DNA of 64,000 nucleotides from Saprospiraceae bacterium (GCA_013360405.1 JABWBR010000032.1:1-64000), one strand, 5' to 3'. Counted from the stretch's first letter, positions 25,241-34,227 are shown. The notes: generated by a model not told the origin, from the sequence alone. A program made the numbers and translations.

Positions 25241-27963
25241 TCAAGCGCTTCTCATCCCGCCGGCAGCAGCTCTACGAATCTTTTCTTGGCGAAAGATTGC
25301 GACAAGCACAATCGTACGACCGCATTGCGGGTTATTTCAGCTCTTCCATGCTGGAAGTTGCCGGTGAAGATTTGGACGGCGTTACCGGAAAAATAAGGGT
25401 AATCTGCAATTCCGATCTGGAACTGAAAGACGTAGAAACAGCCAGAGCGGCTGAAATTGCACTTCGGCAAGAATGGTGTAGTCAGGTTGAGGACAAATAC
25501 GGCGAAACGGGGCAGTCGCGTTTTGCAAAACTGTATGAGTTACTAAAATCGGGAAAATTGGAAGTCCGCGTATTGCCATCCTCCCGATTTGGTTTGATCC
25601 ACGGCAAAGCCGGCGTGCTCACCTTCAAAGACGGAACCCGAACCTCCTTTATCGGTAGCGCCAACGAAACCTACCGAGGATGGAAACTCAACTACGAACT
25701 TATATGGGAGGATGACTCTCCGGAGGCAGCGCAATGGGTACAAGAAGAATTTGACCAATTGTGGAATGACCCCAAGGCCACTAAGTTGACCGATTTTGTC
25801 ATTGAAGATATAGGGCGAATAGCCCGTCGACAAGTATTGTCATTGGATGAATGGTTAGACCGCAAAGAGCCCGCCGGCGCTATTGTAGAAACCCCGGTTT
25901 TCAGAAAAGAATACGGCCTGTGGGCGCACCAGAAATACTTTGTACAAAAAACCTTCCAAGACCATTTGTCAGGCAAAGGCGCCCGGTACGTGCTGGCCGA
26001 TATGGTTGGGTTGGGCAAGACGGTTCAACTAGCACTTTCAGCTCAGTTGATGGCATTGCGAGGAGAAGGGCCTGTGATGATCATAGCGCCTAAAACCCTG
26101 GTATGGCAGTGGCAGGACGAAATACAAAACCTGCTTGATTTGCCTTCAGCCGTGTGGGATGGCCGACAGTGGGTAGACGAGATGGGCATCAAATACCCTG
26201 TTCAGGGCGCTGCCGGTATATTGAAATGCCCACGAAGATTTGGCATCATTAGCCAGGGCTTGATCACGCGGCGCGGCGAGGCGGCACAACAACTGTTGCA
26301 GCAAAACTACGAATGCGTCATAGTGGATGAATGCCACCGGGCCCGCCGAAAAAACTTAAAAAAGGATGGAGAAAATGAACCCGCCGATCCCAATAACCTC
26401 ATGCTGTTTTTATACAAATTGGCGCCCCGAACAAAAAACCTGCTGCTCGCTACGGCAACGCCCGTTCAATTGTACCCGATCGAAGCATACGACCTGCTTG
26501 ATATATTGAGTCGAGGCAACGATCACGTGTTGGGCAATGAATTTTCTATATGGCGGCTGATGGGCAATCGGCGTCGGTTGCTCAATTTGGTATTGGGCCG
26601 GGAAACTCCGTCTGTACTATTTGATGAGCTCTGGGAATGGATTCGAAACCCACTACCGGCAAGCGAAGAAAACGACCAATTATTCGGCGCACTGAGACGT
26701 CGGATGAATATGACCGACAAAGACGCTGTGTTGGAAGGCAATAAAATCAGTCTTGTCGCTACAGTCGATCGAAGGCGCATGGAGCGATACGCTGTTGATT
26801 TTTTCCAGCGCTACAATCCCTTCATTCGGCACATCATTCGACGCACCAGAGATTTTCTGGAAACTACCATCGACCCGGAAACAAAAGAACCTTATCTGCA
26901 GCCGGTAAAAGTTGAGTTATTTGGCGAAAGTGAAGGTGAAGCCATACCGCTACCCGGATATTTGGAGGATGCCTACCAAACGGCAGAAGAATTTTGCCAG
27001 GTTTTGGGAGAGCGCATGCGCTCGGCGGGATTTATGCGAACGCTGCTCTTGCGAAGGATTGGTAGCTCCATTGAAGCAGGAAAAAATACGGCTGTCAAAA
27101 TATTGGGAGGAAATTATCAAGAGGCGGAAGAGGAAGAAGAAGATAAAGACGAGGATAACGAGCCGGAATCAGAAACGCTCAAACGAGAAGGTTCTAATCT
27201 TACTCAAAGCCTCACCTTACAGGAACAAGGTATATTGCAAAAACTCGTCCGGCAACTAGAAAAACACACCGATAAAGACCCAAAATTCATTAAGTTAAAA
27301 CAAATATTAATACAAGATAGATGGCTTGAATTGGGGTGTATTATTTTTTCGCAATACTTTGATACTGTATGGTATATGGCCATGCAAATGTCTGCGGAGA
27401 TACCTACTGAGCCTATTGGCATTTATGCGGGAAGCAACAAATCGGGCATCCTGAATGGGGGCCGTTTTGTGCGTACTTCCAAGGAGGAGTTGAAAGCGTT
27501 GATCAAAACAGGTGAAATTCGACTGTTATTTGGCACAGATGCCGCGAGTGAAGGGCTTAACCTTCAGCGCTTAGGCTCGCTGATCAATTTAGACCTTCCC
27601 TGGAACCCCACTCGCCTTGAACAGCGGAAGGGGCGCATACAGCGCATTGGGCAACTTCGCGAGACCGTGAAAGTGTTTAATATGCGTTATAAAGGATCTG
27701 TGGAAGACAGGGTACACGAACTGCTTTCGAGCCGTCTGGAACATATTCACGATCTGTTTGGACAATTACCTGATATCCTGGAAGATGTATGGGTGGAAGT
27801 AGCTCTCGGCGCCAAAGAAAAAGCAAAAGAGATTATTGATGCAATGCCTGTTCAGCATCCATTTGAACTAAAATACAATCGGATTGAAAAAGTAGATTTT
27901 GAAAGTTGCTCAGAGGTATTGAATAAGGTAGAAAGAAGAGAAGTGTTGTTGCGTGGGTGGTAA
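25237..27963 (+). CDS. Snf2-type helicase with N-terminal phospholipase-D-like nuclease domain
   Basis: 908 residues. Residues ~1-190 form a PLD-like nuclease domain with an HGK motif (LIHGKAGVLTF, near 121) and the strand IGSANET that follows it in this superfamily. A superfamily 2 helicase follows: Walker A MVGLGKTVQ (near 254), DECH (near 363), TATP, a charged low-complexity loop (EAEEEEEDKDEDNEPE, about 628-645) and the C-terminal lobe GTDAASEGLNLQRLG with the arginine-finger motif RKGRIQRIGQ. It is the helicase of the Hma-like system and probably its DNA-degrading subunit. One PLD motif is visible, so it may work as a dimer. Last gene of the operon; its ATG overlaps the RloB stop. Confidence 0.9.
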   Translation: MIKRFSSRRQQLYESFLGERLRQAQSYDRIAGYFSSSMLEVAGEDLDGVTGKIRVICNSDLELKDVETARAAEIALRQEWCSQVEDKYGETGQSRFAKLYELLKSGKLEVRVLPSSRFGLIHGKAGVLTFKDGTRTSFIGSANETYRGWKLNYELIWEDDSPEAAQWVQEEFDQLWNDPKATKLTDFVIEDIGRIARRQVLSLDEWLDRKEPAGAIVETPVFRKEYGLWAHQKYFVQKTFQDHLSGKGARYVLADMVGLGKTVQLALSAQLMALRGEGPVMIIAPKTLVWQWQDEIQNLLDLPSAVWDGRQWVDEMGIKYPVQGAAGILKCPRRFGIISQGLITRRGEAAQQLLQQNYECVIVDECHRARRKNLKKDGENEPADPNNLMLFLYKLAPRTKNLLLATATPVQLYPIEAYDLLDILSRGNDHVLGNEFSIWRLMGNRRRLLNLVLGRETPSVLFDELWEWIRNPLPASEENDQLFGALRRRMNMTDKDAVLEGNKISLVATVDRRRMERYAVDFFQRYNPFIRHIIRRTRDFLETTIDPETKEPYLQPVKVELFGESEGEAIPLPGYLEDAYQTAEEFCQVLGERMRSAGFMRTLLLRRIGSSIEAGKNTAVKILGGNYQEAEEEEEDKDEDNEPESETLKREGSNLTQSLTLQEQGILQKLVRQLEKHTDKDPKFIKLKQILIQDRWLELGCIIFSQYFDTVWYMAMQMSAEIPTEPIGIYAGSNKSGILNGGRFVRTSKEELKALIKTGEIRLLFGTDAASEGLNLQRLGSLINLDLPWNPTRLEQRKGRIQRIGQLRETVKVFNMRYKGSVEDRVHELLSSRLEHIHDLFGQLPDILEDVWVEVALGAKEKAKEIIDAMPVQHPFELKYNRIEKVDFESCSEVLNKVERREVLLRGW

Positions 27964-28008
27964 TTAGCAGGTCTCGTAAGAATATTGTTTAAAAAACCCA
28001 ACAAAACA

Positions 28009-28040
28009 TTTTCGATTTTAAAACGATACGCTTACATTTG
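28009..28040 (+). promoter_or_regulatory. promoter for the gene at 28057 (TTTTCG-N18-TACATTTG)
   Basis: TACATTTG at 28033-28040 fits TAnnTTTG and a TTTTCG lies 18 bases upstream, close to the TTTG -33 element. Transcription would start only about ten bases before the ATG. Confidence 0.45.
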
Positions 28041-28056
28041 CATAAAATCACCCGTT

Positions 28057-28416
28057 ATGCTAAATGAAAACGTACAACAACTGCGGCAATGGCTGCAAGC
28101 AGGAGAAGCGCCGATCATCCCGATGCGATTTTTCCTCGAAGTAATAGCTCCAGAATTGACCCGCCGGCACCGCGGAGAAGTCATTGACGATGATCATACC
28201 AGGTCGATCGTCGTGCGGGCTTGTGCCGCTCTGCTCGGCACATCCTCCCCTGAATTAGCCCATATCGTACAATTGAGGGTGCAGATTTTCCAACTGCAAC
28301 ACGGCGTATTCGGCATCGAAGCCGGACAAGGATCCTATTGTTTTTTTGAAGACCTGCGCCTGGGCGCCCTCATGTTGATAACCAACCAATACGGGGTGTG
28401 GTTTGGGCATCTGTAG
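28057..28416 (+). CDS. small conserved-looking protein of unknown function
   Basis: 119 residues from the ATG at 28057, chosen because a good promoter box ends 17 bases before it and because the frame upstream is AT-rich and includes that promoter. The protein is alpha/beta with a helical middle (HTRSIVVRACAALLGTSSPELAHIVQLRVQIF) and no Cys/His/Asp motif that I recognise. It lies directly after the defence operon, on the same strand but with its own promoter, and converges on the amidase gene. A short GAGACGCAAAATTTTGCGTCTC palindrome separates the two. Role unknown. Confidence 0.6.
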   Translation: MLNENVQQLRQWLQAGEAPIIPMRFFLEVIAPELTRRHRGEVIDDDHTRSIVVRACAALLGTSSPELAHIVQLRVQIFQLQHGVFGIEAGQGSYCFFEDLRLGALMLITNQYGVWFGHL

Positions 28417-28440
28417 AGACGCAAAATTTTGCGTCTCTAC
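28413..28440. terminator. perfect palindrome between convergent genes
   Basis: AGAGACGCAAAA and TTTTGCGTCTCT are exact complements with no loop bases, between the stop of the 28057 gene and the amidase stop. It can form a strong stem in either transcript and is a probable two-way terminator. Confidence 0.6.
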
Positions 28441-29915
28441 GACGGGATTTTATCCATCCACGGCCAGGCCTCCTCGAGCTGGCTGGCCAGTCGGAGCAGG
28501 ATATCGTCGTTGCCGAGGGCGGCGGTGAACATCACGCCGACGGGCAGATTATCGGGCGTCCAATGCAGGGGCACCGACATCGAGGGTTGGCCGGTCATAT
28601 TGGCCAGCGGAGTAAAGGGTATGTAGGCGAATGTTTTATCAGCCAGCGGCCCTACATTGGCTTTGAGCAGCGGGGTGAGGTTCAGGGCGCCTACCATTCC
28701 CAACAATCGCTTTTCGGAAGCTGTAGGCTGCAAGGCGCCGATTTCAAAGGGCGCCGTGGCGCAGGTAGGCGTTATCAGGATGTCATATTTTTGATGGAAG
28801 TCGCCCATGCGCCGGTAAAGGTCATTCCATTTGCCGCGAGCATAGGCATAATCGCCGGCAGTATAAACTTTGCCGAGCATGCCAAGCGCCCAGGTAGTGG
28901 CTTCTACGTCAGATCGGCGCACCGGCCGGCTTATATCGTCGGCCATTCTGCGCAGCGCCGCAGCGGTTTCGCCAAAAACCATCATAATGAAGGTATGGGT
29001 GAGATCTTCTTTTTTACAAGGAAAATCCACTTCTTCCACGGCATAACCCAGCGATTCGAGTAGTTTGGCCGTGTTGTGAATTGCCTCCACATTGTGCGAA
29101 TCCACCTCCATGCCAAGCGGGTGAGTGGTAGTAAATCCAAACCGCAGCGGGCCGGGGTCGGCGCCTATCTCTTCCATAAAGGGGCGCACGGGGTGGCGCA
29201 GCAGGTAGGGTTCGCCGGGCGTCTCTGCAATGATGGCGTCGAGAAAAGCTGCCGTATCGCGCACGCTGCGGCTTACGCAGCCTTCGGTGACGGCGCCACT
29301 CCACATTTCGCCGATAACCGGGCCCAGGCTGATTAGTCCCCGGCTGGGTTTAAGTCCGAATAAGCCGTTACATGATGCGGGGATACGTATAGAGCCGCCG
29401 CCGTCGCTGGCGGTGGCGATGGGCGTAATACCCGCCGCAACGGCTGCTGCCGACCCCCCGCTGGAGCCGCCCGCGGTGAGCGAAGTATTCCAGGGGTTTC
29501 GGGTGGGGCCGAAAGCCCTGGGTTCGGTGTAAGGCGTCAGCCCCAATTCGGGTAAATTGGTTTTACCCATAAAAACAAACCCCGCCTGGCGGAAACGCTC
29601 TACGACGTAGCTATCCTCTTTGGATACGTAACCTTTATAACCGGCGCAACCGTTTTGCAAAGGGTATCCCTTGAGGTGCAGTGCCAGGTCTTTGAGCAAA
29701 AAAGGCACGCCGGCAAATGGCGCATACGTGTCAACCTCGCCGGCCATCTTTTTGGCGAGATCGTATAAAGGATAAATAATGGCGTTAATAGAAGGGTTGA
29801 CAGCTTCAGCTCTATTGATGGCGACTTCCAGCAATTCAGCGGGTTGTACATCTTTGTTGCGCACCAATGCGGCAAGCTCCAGGGCGTCGAAGCGCCGATA
29901 TTCATCAAATGTCAT
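28437..29915 (-). CDS. amidase (amidase signature family)
   Basis: 492 residues, the usual length of a stand-alone amidase. The Ser-cisSer-Lys triad is intact: Lys75 in FLLKDLALH, the cis-Ser near 151 in TAGGSSGGSAAAVAAG and the nucleophile Ser175 in DGGGSIRIPA, with the typical 24-residue spacing between the two Ser. The family hydrolyses amides to acid and ammonia; the substrate (aliphatic or aryl amide, amino-acid derivative) cannot be told from this sequence. It is not the GatA subunit, since gatB/gatC are absent and the C-terminal half differs. It is divergent from the PLP decarboxylase, with 56 bases between the starts. Confidence 0.88.
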   Translation of the reverse strand: MTFDEYRRFDALELAALVRNKDVQPAELLEVAINRAEAVNPSINAIIYPLYDLAKKMAGEVDTYAPFAGVPFLLKDLALHLKGYPLQNGCAGYKGYVSKEDSYVVERFRQAGFVFMGKTNLPELGLTPYTEPRAFGPTRNPWNTSLTAGGSSGGSAAAVAAGITPIATASDGGGSIRIPASCNGLFGLKPSRGLISLGPVIGEMWSGAVTEGCVSRSVRDTAAFLDAIIAETPGEPYLLRHPVRPFMEEIGADPGPLRFGFTTTHPLGMEVDSHNVEAIHNTAKLLESLGYAVEEVDFPCKKEDLTHTFIMMVFGETAAALRRMADDISRPVRRSDVEATTWALGMLGKVYTAGDYAYARGKWNDLYRRMGDFHQKYDILITPTCATAPFEIGALQPTASEKRLLGMVGALNLTPLLKANVGPLADKTFAYIPFTPLANMTGQPSMSVPLHWTPDNLPVGVMFTAALGNDDILLRLASQLEEAWPWMDKIPS

Positions 29916-29971
29916 GAGGTAGATTTTATTACCCGAAAAATAGATAAATCTTTGCGAATAAAAGACGTGCT

Positions 29972-31414
29972 ATGCATCCAATTATTCGAGAGGCTTATGA
30001 TGCCGAAATTTTCAGGCGGGAAGGCCACCTACTGGTCGACCTGCTGGCCGATTATTTGCACGGCGTAGCGGCTACAGATCAATGGCCGGCGCTGGCCTGG
30101 CAGTCGCCCGAGGCCGCTTTCGATTATTGGAACGGCATGTGGCAGCAAAGCGACGGCGACCTGCAGCAGCTCTTCAAAGAAACGCTTGCCCGCTCTATCC
30201 ATTTGCACCATCCGCATTACATGGGCCACCAGATCAACCCACCCGCGCCCGCTGCTTTTATGGCCAGTATGCTTGTCGATGCGCTCAACAACGGCATGGG
30301 CGTTTTTGAAATGGGCATGGCCGGCACGGCCATCGAACGGGTGGTGATCAAAACAACGGCGAATGCCATGGGATTGGGTGACAATGCCGACGGTTTTCTC
30401 ACCTCCGGCGGCACCCTGGCCAACCTCACTGCGCTATTGGCCGCTCGTAGCGCCAAAGCGCCCGAGGGGGTGTGGGAAGAAGGCGCCCGAAGCCGGCTGG
30501 CGTTACTGGTATCGGAAGAATCGCACTACTGTATCGACCGTGCGGCGCGCATCATGGGTTGGGGCGATGCGGGAGTAATCAAAGTACCCGCAGATGAACA
30601 ATATGCCATGCGAACCGATTTACTGGAAGACTACTATCAGAAAGCCCAGGCAGAGGGTCTGACGGTGATCGCCGTGGTGGGCAGTGCCTGTGCTACTTCT
30701 ACCGGCTCGTTTGACAATCTTGAAGCCATCGGCGAATTCTGCCGCCGCCACGACCTCTGGTTTCATGTAGACGGCGCCCACGGCGGCGCGCTGGCATTTT
30801 CGGACGCTTATCGGCATCTGCTAAACGGCATCGCCGCTGCCGACTCGGTGGTCATGGATTTTCACAAAATGCTACTGGCGCCGGCAATAACCACGGCGTT
30901 GATTTTTAACGACGGCAACAGCGGCTACCACACCTTCCACCAGCGCGCCCAATACCTGTGGGCCGACGCAGAACAAACCGAGTGGCACAACCTGGCCAAA
31001 CGCACATTCGAGTGCACGAAGCAGATGATGAGCCTGAAAGTATTTGCCGTTATGTACAGCCACGGTTTAGAACTGTGGGACGCCTATGTAACCCAAATGT
31101 GCGACCTGGGCAAAACTATGGCGGAATTGATCGAAGCAAAACCCGGGTTTGAACTGGCCGTGCCGCCGCAGTGCAATATCGTTTGTTTCCGGTATGCTCC
31201 GGAAGGCGCCGCTCCCGAATCGCTTAACGCTCTAAATCAAGCCATTCGGCAACAAATTATCGAAAAAGGCGATTTTTATATTGTACAGACTATGCTACGG
31301 GGCAAGGCTTATTTGCGCGTTACATTAGCCAACCCATTTACGAGTGAGAATGACCTGGCGGCACTGCTTGATGAAGTGGAATGTCTGGGTATGAAGTTGT
31401 TGAAGGACTATTAG
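29972..31414 (+). CDS. pyridoxal-phosphate-dependent amino acid decarboxylase
   Basis: 480 residues, the group II decarboxylase family (PF00282). The N-terminal FRREGHLLVDLLADYL segment, the HPHYMGHQINPPAP active-site loop, the substrate/PLP stretch GGTLANLTALLAARSA, HVDGAHGGALAFS and the PLP Lys in DFHKMLLAP (Lys299) are all present. The closest functional relatives by motif are 2,4-diaminobutyrate and aromatic-L-amino-acid decarboxylases; I cannot choose between them. The product is a diamine or aromatic amine. It stands alone, divergent from the amidase, and is followed by an inverted copy of the dispersed CACAAAG repeat. Confidence 0.85.
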   Translation: MHPIIREAYDAEIFRREGHLLVDLLADYLHGVAATDQWPALAWQSPEAAFDYWNGMWQQSDGDLQQLFKETLARSIHLHHPHYMGHQINPPAPAAFMASMLVDALNNGMGVFEMGMAGTAIERVVIKTTANAMGLGDNADGFLTSGGTLANLTALLAARSAKAPEGVWEEGARSRLALLVSEESHYCIDRAARIMGWGDAGVIKVPADEQYAMRTDLLEDYYQKAQAEGLTVIAVVGSACATSTGSFDNLEAIGEFCRRHDLWFHVDGAHGGALAFSDAYRHLLNGIAAADSVVMDFHKMLLAPAITTALIFNDGNSGYHTFHQRAQYLWADAEQTEWHNLAKRTFECTKQMMSLKVFAVMYSHGLELWDAYVTQMCDLGKTMAELIEAKPGFELAVPPQCNIVCFRYAPEGAAPESLNALNQAIRQQIIEKGDFYIVQTMLRGKAYLRVTLANPFTSENDLAALLDEVECLGMKLLKDY

Positions 31415-31446
31415 ACTGTGGACTTTGCATTCGATATCCTGGCTTA

Positions 31447-31548
31447 GTGGTACTTAGTGCCCTTCGTGCCTTTGTGGTGAAAAATTGGAGTATAGCACTG
31501 TTTTTTTAACACAAAGACCCAAAAACCACACCAAGGCACAAAGCATAG
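31447..31548 (-). repeat. dispersed intergenic repeat, copy 1 (inverted)
   Basis: The reverse complement matches the copies at 41088-41194 and 60909-61013 over most of their ~100 bases, including the stretch TTTTTCACCACAAAGGCAC and a mirrored CTTTGTGTTAAAAAAACAG arm. It fills the gap before murQ. The family is made of 8-bp units. Confidence 0.6.
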
Positions 31549-31635
31549 ACCTTTTCGAGACTAAAGGACTTTGGTAGAATGCAACTCAGCTCAACTCAGC
31601 GCTAAACTCCCTTAACTCTGCGGAAAAAATTTTCT

Positions 31636-32433
31636 ATGGAAAAAATCACTGAATCCCCCTCGCCCTACCGGCATCTGGAGCAAAAAAGCACCCGCGAATT
31701 GCTCACCGGCATCAATCGCGAGGATCAAAGCGTGGCCCTGGCCGTCGAACGGGTTATCCCGGCTATCGAGGCCCTGGTGGATGCTGCGGCAGCGCAAATG
31801 AGAGAAGGCGGCCGACTCATCTACATCGGCGCCGGCACCAGCGGCCGGCTCGGCATCCTCGACGCTTCGGAGTGTCCGCCCACCTACGGCGTACCCGAAG
31901 ACCTGGTGATCGGACTCATAGCCGGCGGAGAAATCGCCGTGCGAAAATCAGTGGAAAACGCCGAAGACGATACATCACAGGCCTGGAAGGATTTATTGCA
32001 ATTATTTGTAAACGAGCAGGATATAGTGGTGGGTATCACCGCTTCGGGCACTACGCCTTATGTGGTGCACGGATTAAAACACTGTCGTGAAAATGGTATT
32101 GCCACCGGCTGTATAACTTGCAACCCCGGCATGCCCGTAGCCCAATTCGCTGATTTTTCCATCGAAGTGATCACCGGCCCCGAGTTTGTGACCGGCAGTA
32201 CCCGTATGAAAGCCGGCACGGCCCAAAAGATGATCCTGAATATGATCTCGACCAGCGTGATGATCAAATTGGGCCGGGTGTTGGATAACAAGATGGTGGA
32301 TATGCAGCTCAATAACGCTAAATTGGTGGATCGCGGCGTGAAGATGCTGATGCAGGCGAAAGGGTTGACGTATGAAGCCGCGATGGAGTTGTTGGAGCGT
32401 TGTGGTAGTGTGAGAAAAGCTATGACTCAATAA
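31636..32433 (+). CDS. murQ: N-acetylmuramic acid 6-phosphate etherase MurQ
   Basis: 265 residues; a SIS (sugar isomerase) fold protein. The signature stretches are all there: GRLIYIGAGTSGRLGILDASECPPTYGVP (first SIS loop and substrate pocket), GLIAGGE, ENAEDD, VGITASGTTPYV, TGSTRMKAGTAQKMILNM. MurQ cleaves the lactyl ether of MurNAc-6-phosphate to GlcNAc-6-phosphate and D-lactate in cell-wall recycling. It is about 30 residues shorter at the C-terminus than the E. coli enzyme, which is common in Bacteroidota. It is followed by the sugar-kinase gene, whose product probably makes or uses the related phosphorylated sugar, with a palindromic repeat between them. Confidence 0.95.
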   Translation: MEKITESPSPYRHLEQKSTRELLTGINREDQSVALAVERVIPAIEALVDAAAAQMREGGRLIYIGAGTSGRLGILDASECPPTYGVPEDLVIGLIAGGEIAVRKSVENAEDDTSQAWKDLLQLFVNEQDIVVGITASGTTPYVVHGLKHCRENGIATGCITCNPGMPVAQFADFSIEVITGPEFVTGSTRMKAGTAQKMILNMISTSVMIKLGRVLDNKMVDMQLNNAKLVDRGVKMLMQAKGLTYEAAMELLERCGSVRKAMTQ

Positions 32434-32438
32434 GTTTT

Positions 32439-32532
32439 CACCACAGAGTTAAACGGAGTAAAACCGAGTGACACAGAGTTTTTTTATTTTACTCTGTGGG
32501 ACTCTGTGAAACTCCGTTTAACTCTGTGGTAA
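32439..32532. repeat. palindromic repeat (CACAGAGTTAAACGGAG family), copy 1
   Basis: The left arm with ACCACAGAGTTAAACGGAGT is mirrored on the right by ACTCCGTTTAACTCTGTGGT around a T/A-rich loop, giving a stem of over 30 bp with small bulges. A second copy lies at 36969-37068. It could end murQ transcription. Confidence 0.65.
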
Positions 32533-32548
32533 ATAAAAAATCAATATC

Positions 32549-33379
32549 ATGTTACTTCTTGTCGACAGCGGGGGCACCAGGGCATCCTGGGCATTTTGCA
32601 GGGATGGCCAAGAAATCCTGAGGCTAAAAACCGAAGGTTTACACCCCCTTTTTATGTCTGATGAACAGATCAATGCCATATTGATGCAGGTTCGCGCCCA
32701 GTCGCCGCAGTCGCCCGAGGCCATCTTCTACTACGGTGCGGGCTGCAAAGCCGATGCCATGCAGGAGCGACTGGTACAACTGATGAGCCATATCTTTGAA
32801 GGCGCCAGGGTAGAGGTGAATACCGATTTATTGGGCACGGCCAGGGCGCTCTGCAAGCGTTCGCCAGGCATCGCGTGTATTTTGGGTACGGGCTCCAATA
32901 CCTGTTTGTATAACGGCAGCAATATTGTGTCGAATATCGGCGGCTGGGGATACGTGTTGGGCGACGAAGGTAGCGGCGCAGCCATGGGCAAGCAACTTCT
33001 GACCGACTACCTCTCAGGTCTCGTACCTGTCGAACTTAAAAATGAATTAGAAACCACTTTCCAACTATCTCATGATTTTATTATCGATTCGGTGTACCGC
33101 CAGCCGAAGCCCAGTCGTTTTTTGGCTTCTTTTGCACCGTATATTCTTTCACACGCAGACCATCTTTATTTTTATAAATTGGCTTATGATCAATTTGTAT
33201 TATTTCTCACCAAATACGTTAGCATATACCCGCAAAGCGCCCAATGGCCGGTGCATTTTACGGGGTCGGTAGCCTGGTATTTTCGGGAGATTTTAGCTGA
33301 AGCAGTTGGCGTCCAGGAACTTACTCTTGGCAACGTCCTGGTTGATCCTATGGAGGGATTGGTGTTGTTTCATAAATAA
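32549..33379 (+). CDS. BadF/BadG-type ATPase, N-acetylglucosamine kinase-like
   Basis: 276 residues, an actin/hexokinase-fold ATPase (BcrAD_BadFG). Phosphate-1 motif LVDSGGTRASWAF at the N-terminus, ACILGTGSNTCLYNG (phosphate 2) and GGWGYVLGDEGSGAAMGK are typical of the eukaryote-type GlcNAc kinase branch. The product probably phosphorylates an amino sugar (GlcNAc or MurNAc) released from the wall. Context with murQ, and not a CoA-ligase or reductase system, favours wall recycling over the anaerobic activase role of other members. It converges on the toxin-antitoxin pair. Confidence 0.85.
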   Translation: MLLLVDSGGTRASWAFCRDGQEILRLKTEGLHPLFMSDEQINAILMQVRAQSPQSPEAIFYYGAGCKADAMQERLVQLMSHIFEGARVEVNTDLLGTARALCKRSPGIACILGTGSNTCLYNGSNIVSNIGGWGYVLGDEGSGAAMGKQLLTDYLSGLVPVELKNELETTFQLSHDFIIDSVYRQPKPSRFLASFAPYILSHADHLYFYKLAYDQFVLFLTKYVSIYPQSAQWPVHFTGSVAWYFREILAEAVGVQELTLGNVLVDPMEGLVLFHK

Positions 33380-33397
33380 CAAAAATGGTAGGCTACT

Positions 33398-33793
33398 CTA
33401 CTCTACCTGCTCGTGAGCATTAATACAAACCAGGCTCTCGATTTTTTGAAAATCAGAAATATTGCGAGTAACCAATGTCAAGTCATATACAAGAGCAGTC
33501 GCAGCGATAATAGCATCAGGTAATTTGATTTTATATTGTTTTCTCAAATTAATAGTTTTTTGAACAACATCATCAGTTAGAGATAATACGTTAGTGGCAG
33601 CAATAAAATCTAGAAGTATTTGATTTTCAGATGCTGAGCCATTATAGCTTAATAGTTCAATCTGGTTAATAACCGAAAGATAATGCGAGTTATTATTGAT
33701 GACATTTTGAACCCAAATACTTCCGCCAGGAGGCAAAGTACCGCCTAAAAATTCAATGACTGTATTTGTGTCAATTAAATATTGCGTTCCCAT
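33398..33793 (-). CDS. vapC: PIN-domain ribonuclease toxin (VapC-like)
   Basis: 131 residues with all four acidic PIN residues in view: Asp in YLIDTNTVIEFL, Glu in NQIELL, Asp in LPDAIIAATAL and Asp in TRNISDFQKI. VapC-family toxins cut tRNA or rRNA when the antitoxin is lost. The ATG at 33793 lies inside the antitoxin gene (19-base overlap), the usual order of antitoxin first, toxin second, transcribed to the left. Length and motifs are complete, so it should be active. Confidence 0.88.
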   Translation of the reverse strand: MGTQYLIDTNTVIEFLGGTLPPGGSIWVQNVINNNSHYLSVINQIELLSYNGSASENQILLDFIAATNVLSLTDDVVQKTINLRKQYKIKLPDAIIAATALVYDLTLVTRNISDFQKIESLVCINAHEQVE

Positions 33794-33987
33794 TCCTTGC
33801 GGCTTTGCTCGACTTCATGTAACATTTTTTCAGCTGTTTCTTTAGAAATACTGCCAGCCCATTGCCGCTTTGGCACTTCGGTTTGTTTTTTTGTTTCCGC
33901 TACCAAACGTAAAATATGAAGTTGCTCCAATTGCTGAAGCAAAGCAAGGGCGTTGTCATTGAGTAATTCGACGGTTATTATTTGCAT
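33775..33987 (-). CDS. antitoxin of the VapC-like pair
   Basis: About 70 residues from the ATG at 33987 (ATGs at 33993 and 34017 are alternatives). A short N-terminal beta segment (MQIITVELLNDNALALLQQLEQL) and a basic-acidic C-terminal helix (KETAEKMLHEVEQSRKEWERN) fit an antitoxin that binds DNA as a dimer and wraps the toxin with its tail. There is no typical AbrB or RHH motif that I can name with confidence. Overlap with the toxin start supports the pairing. Confidence 0.72.
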   Translation of the reverse strand: MQIITVELLNDNALALLQQLEQLHILRLVAETKKQTEVPKRQWAGSISKETAEKMLHEVEQSRKEWERNI

Positions 33988-34054
33988 GGCCATAATAAAG
34001 GGATTGAATTGTAACAAATTTAAACATTTTTTTTGACGGATTGGTTCTTCGTTT

Positions 34055-34207
34055 GTAACTATTTAGGTCGCCTTCATTGGAGCCCTAAAATGCCTGGTTT
34101 TGCCCTAACCCTAAAGGGAACCCAGGCATTTTAGGCCTTTGCTCCCTTCAGGGCTGGGGCAAACAAAGGGCTGAAATGCCGAGCCAGGAGGTGACCTAAA
34201 TAGTTAC
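34055..34207. repeat. palindromic element, outer stem plus inner hairpin
   Basis: The ends GTAACTATTTAGGTC and GACCTAAATAGTTAC are perfect complements. Inside, CCTAAAATGCCTGG (34084-34097) pairs with CCAGGCATTTTAGG (34122-34135). The element fills the gap between the antitoxin start and the caspase-like gene stop. No gene is encoded. It looks like a small non-autonomous element or a structured RNA. Confidence 0.65.
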
Positions 34208-34227
34208 CTTCGTTTTATAAAAACCAT

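Noticed and set aside
25237-27963. DISARM system (helicase plus PLD protein plus methylase)
   Set aside because: DISARM needs DrmA/DrmB (DUF1998); these are missing, and DUF499, DUF3780 and DUF1156 fit the Hma-like type.
28398-29063. 221-codon plus-strand frame over the amidase gene
   Set aside because: The amidase triad and full length are on the other strand.
28437-29915. GatA subunit of the tRNA amidotransferase
   Set aside because: gatB and gatC are not nearby and the C-terminal half does not look like GatA.
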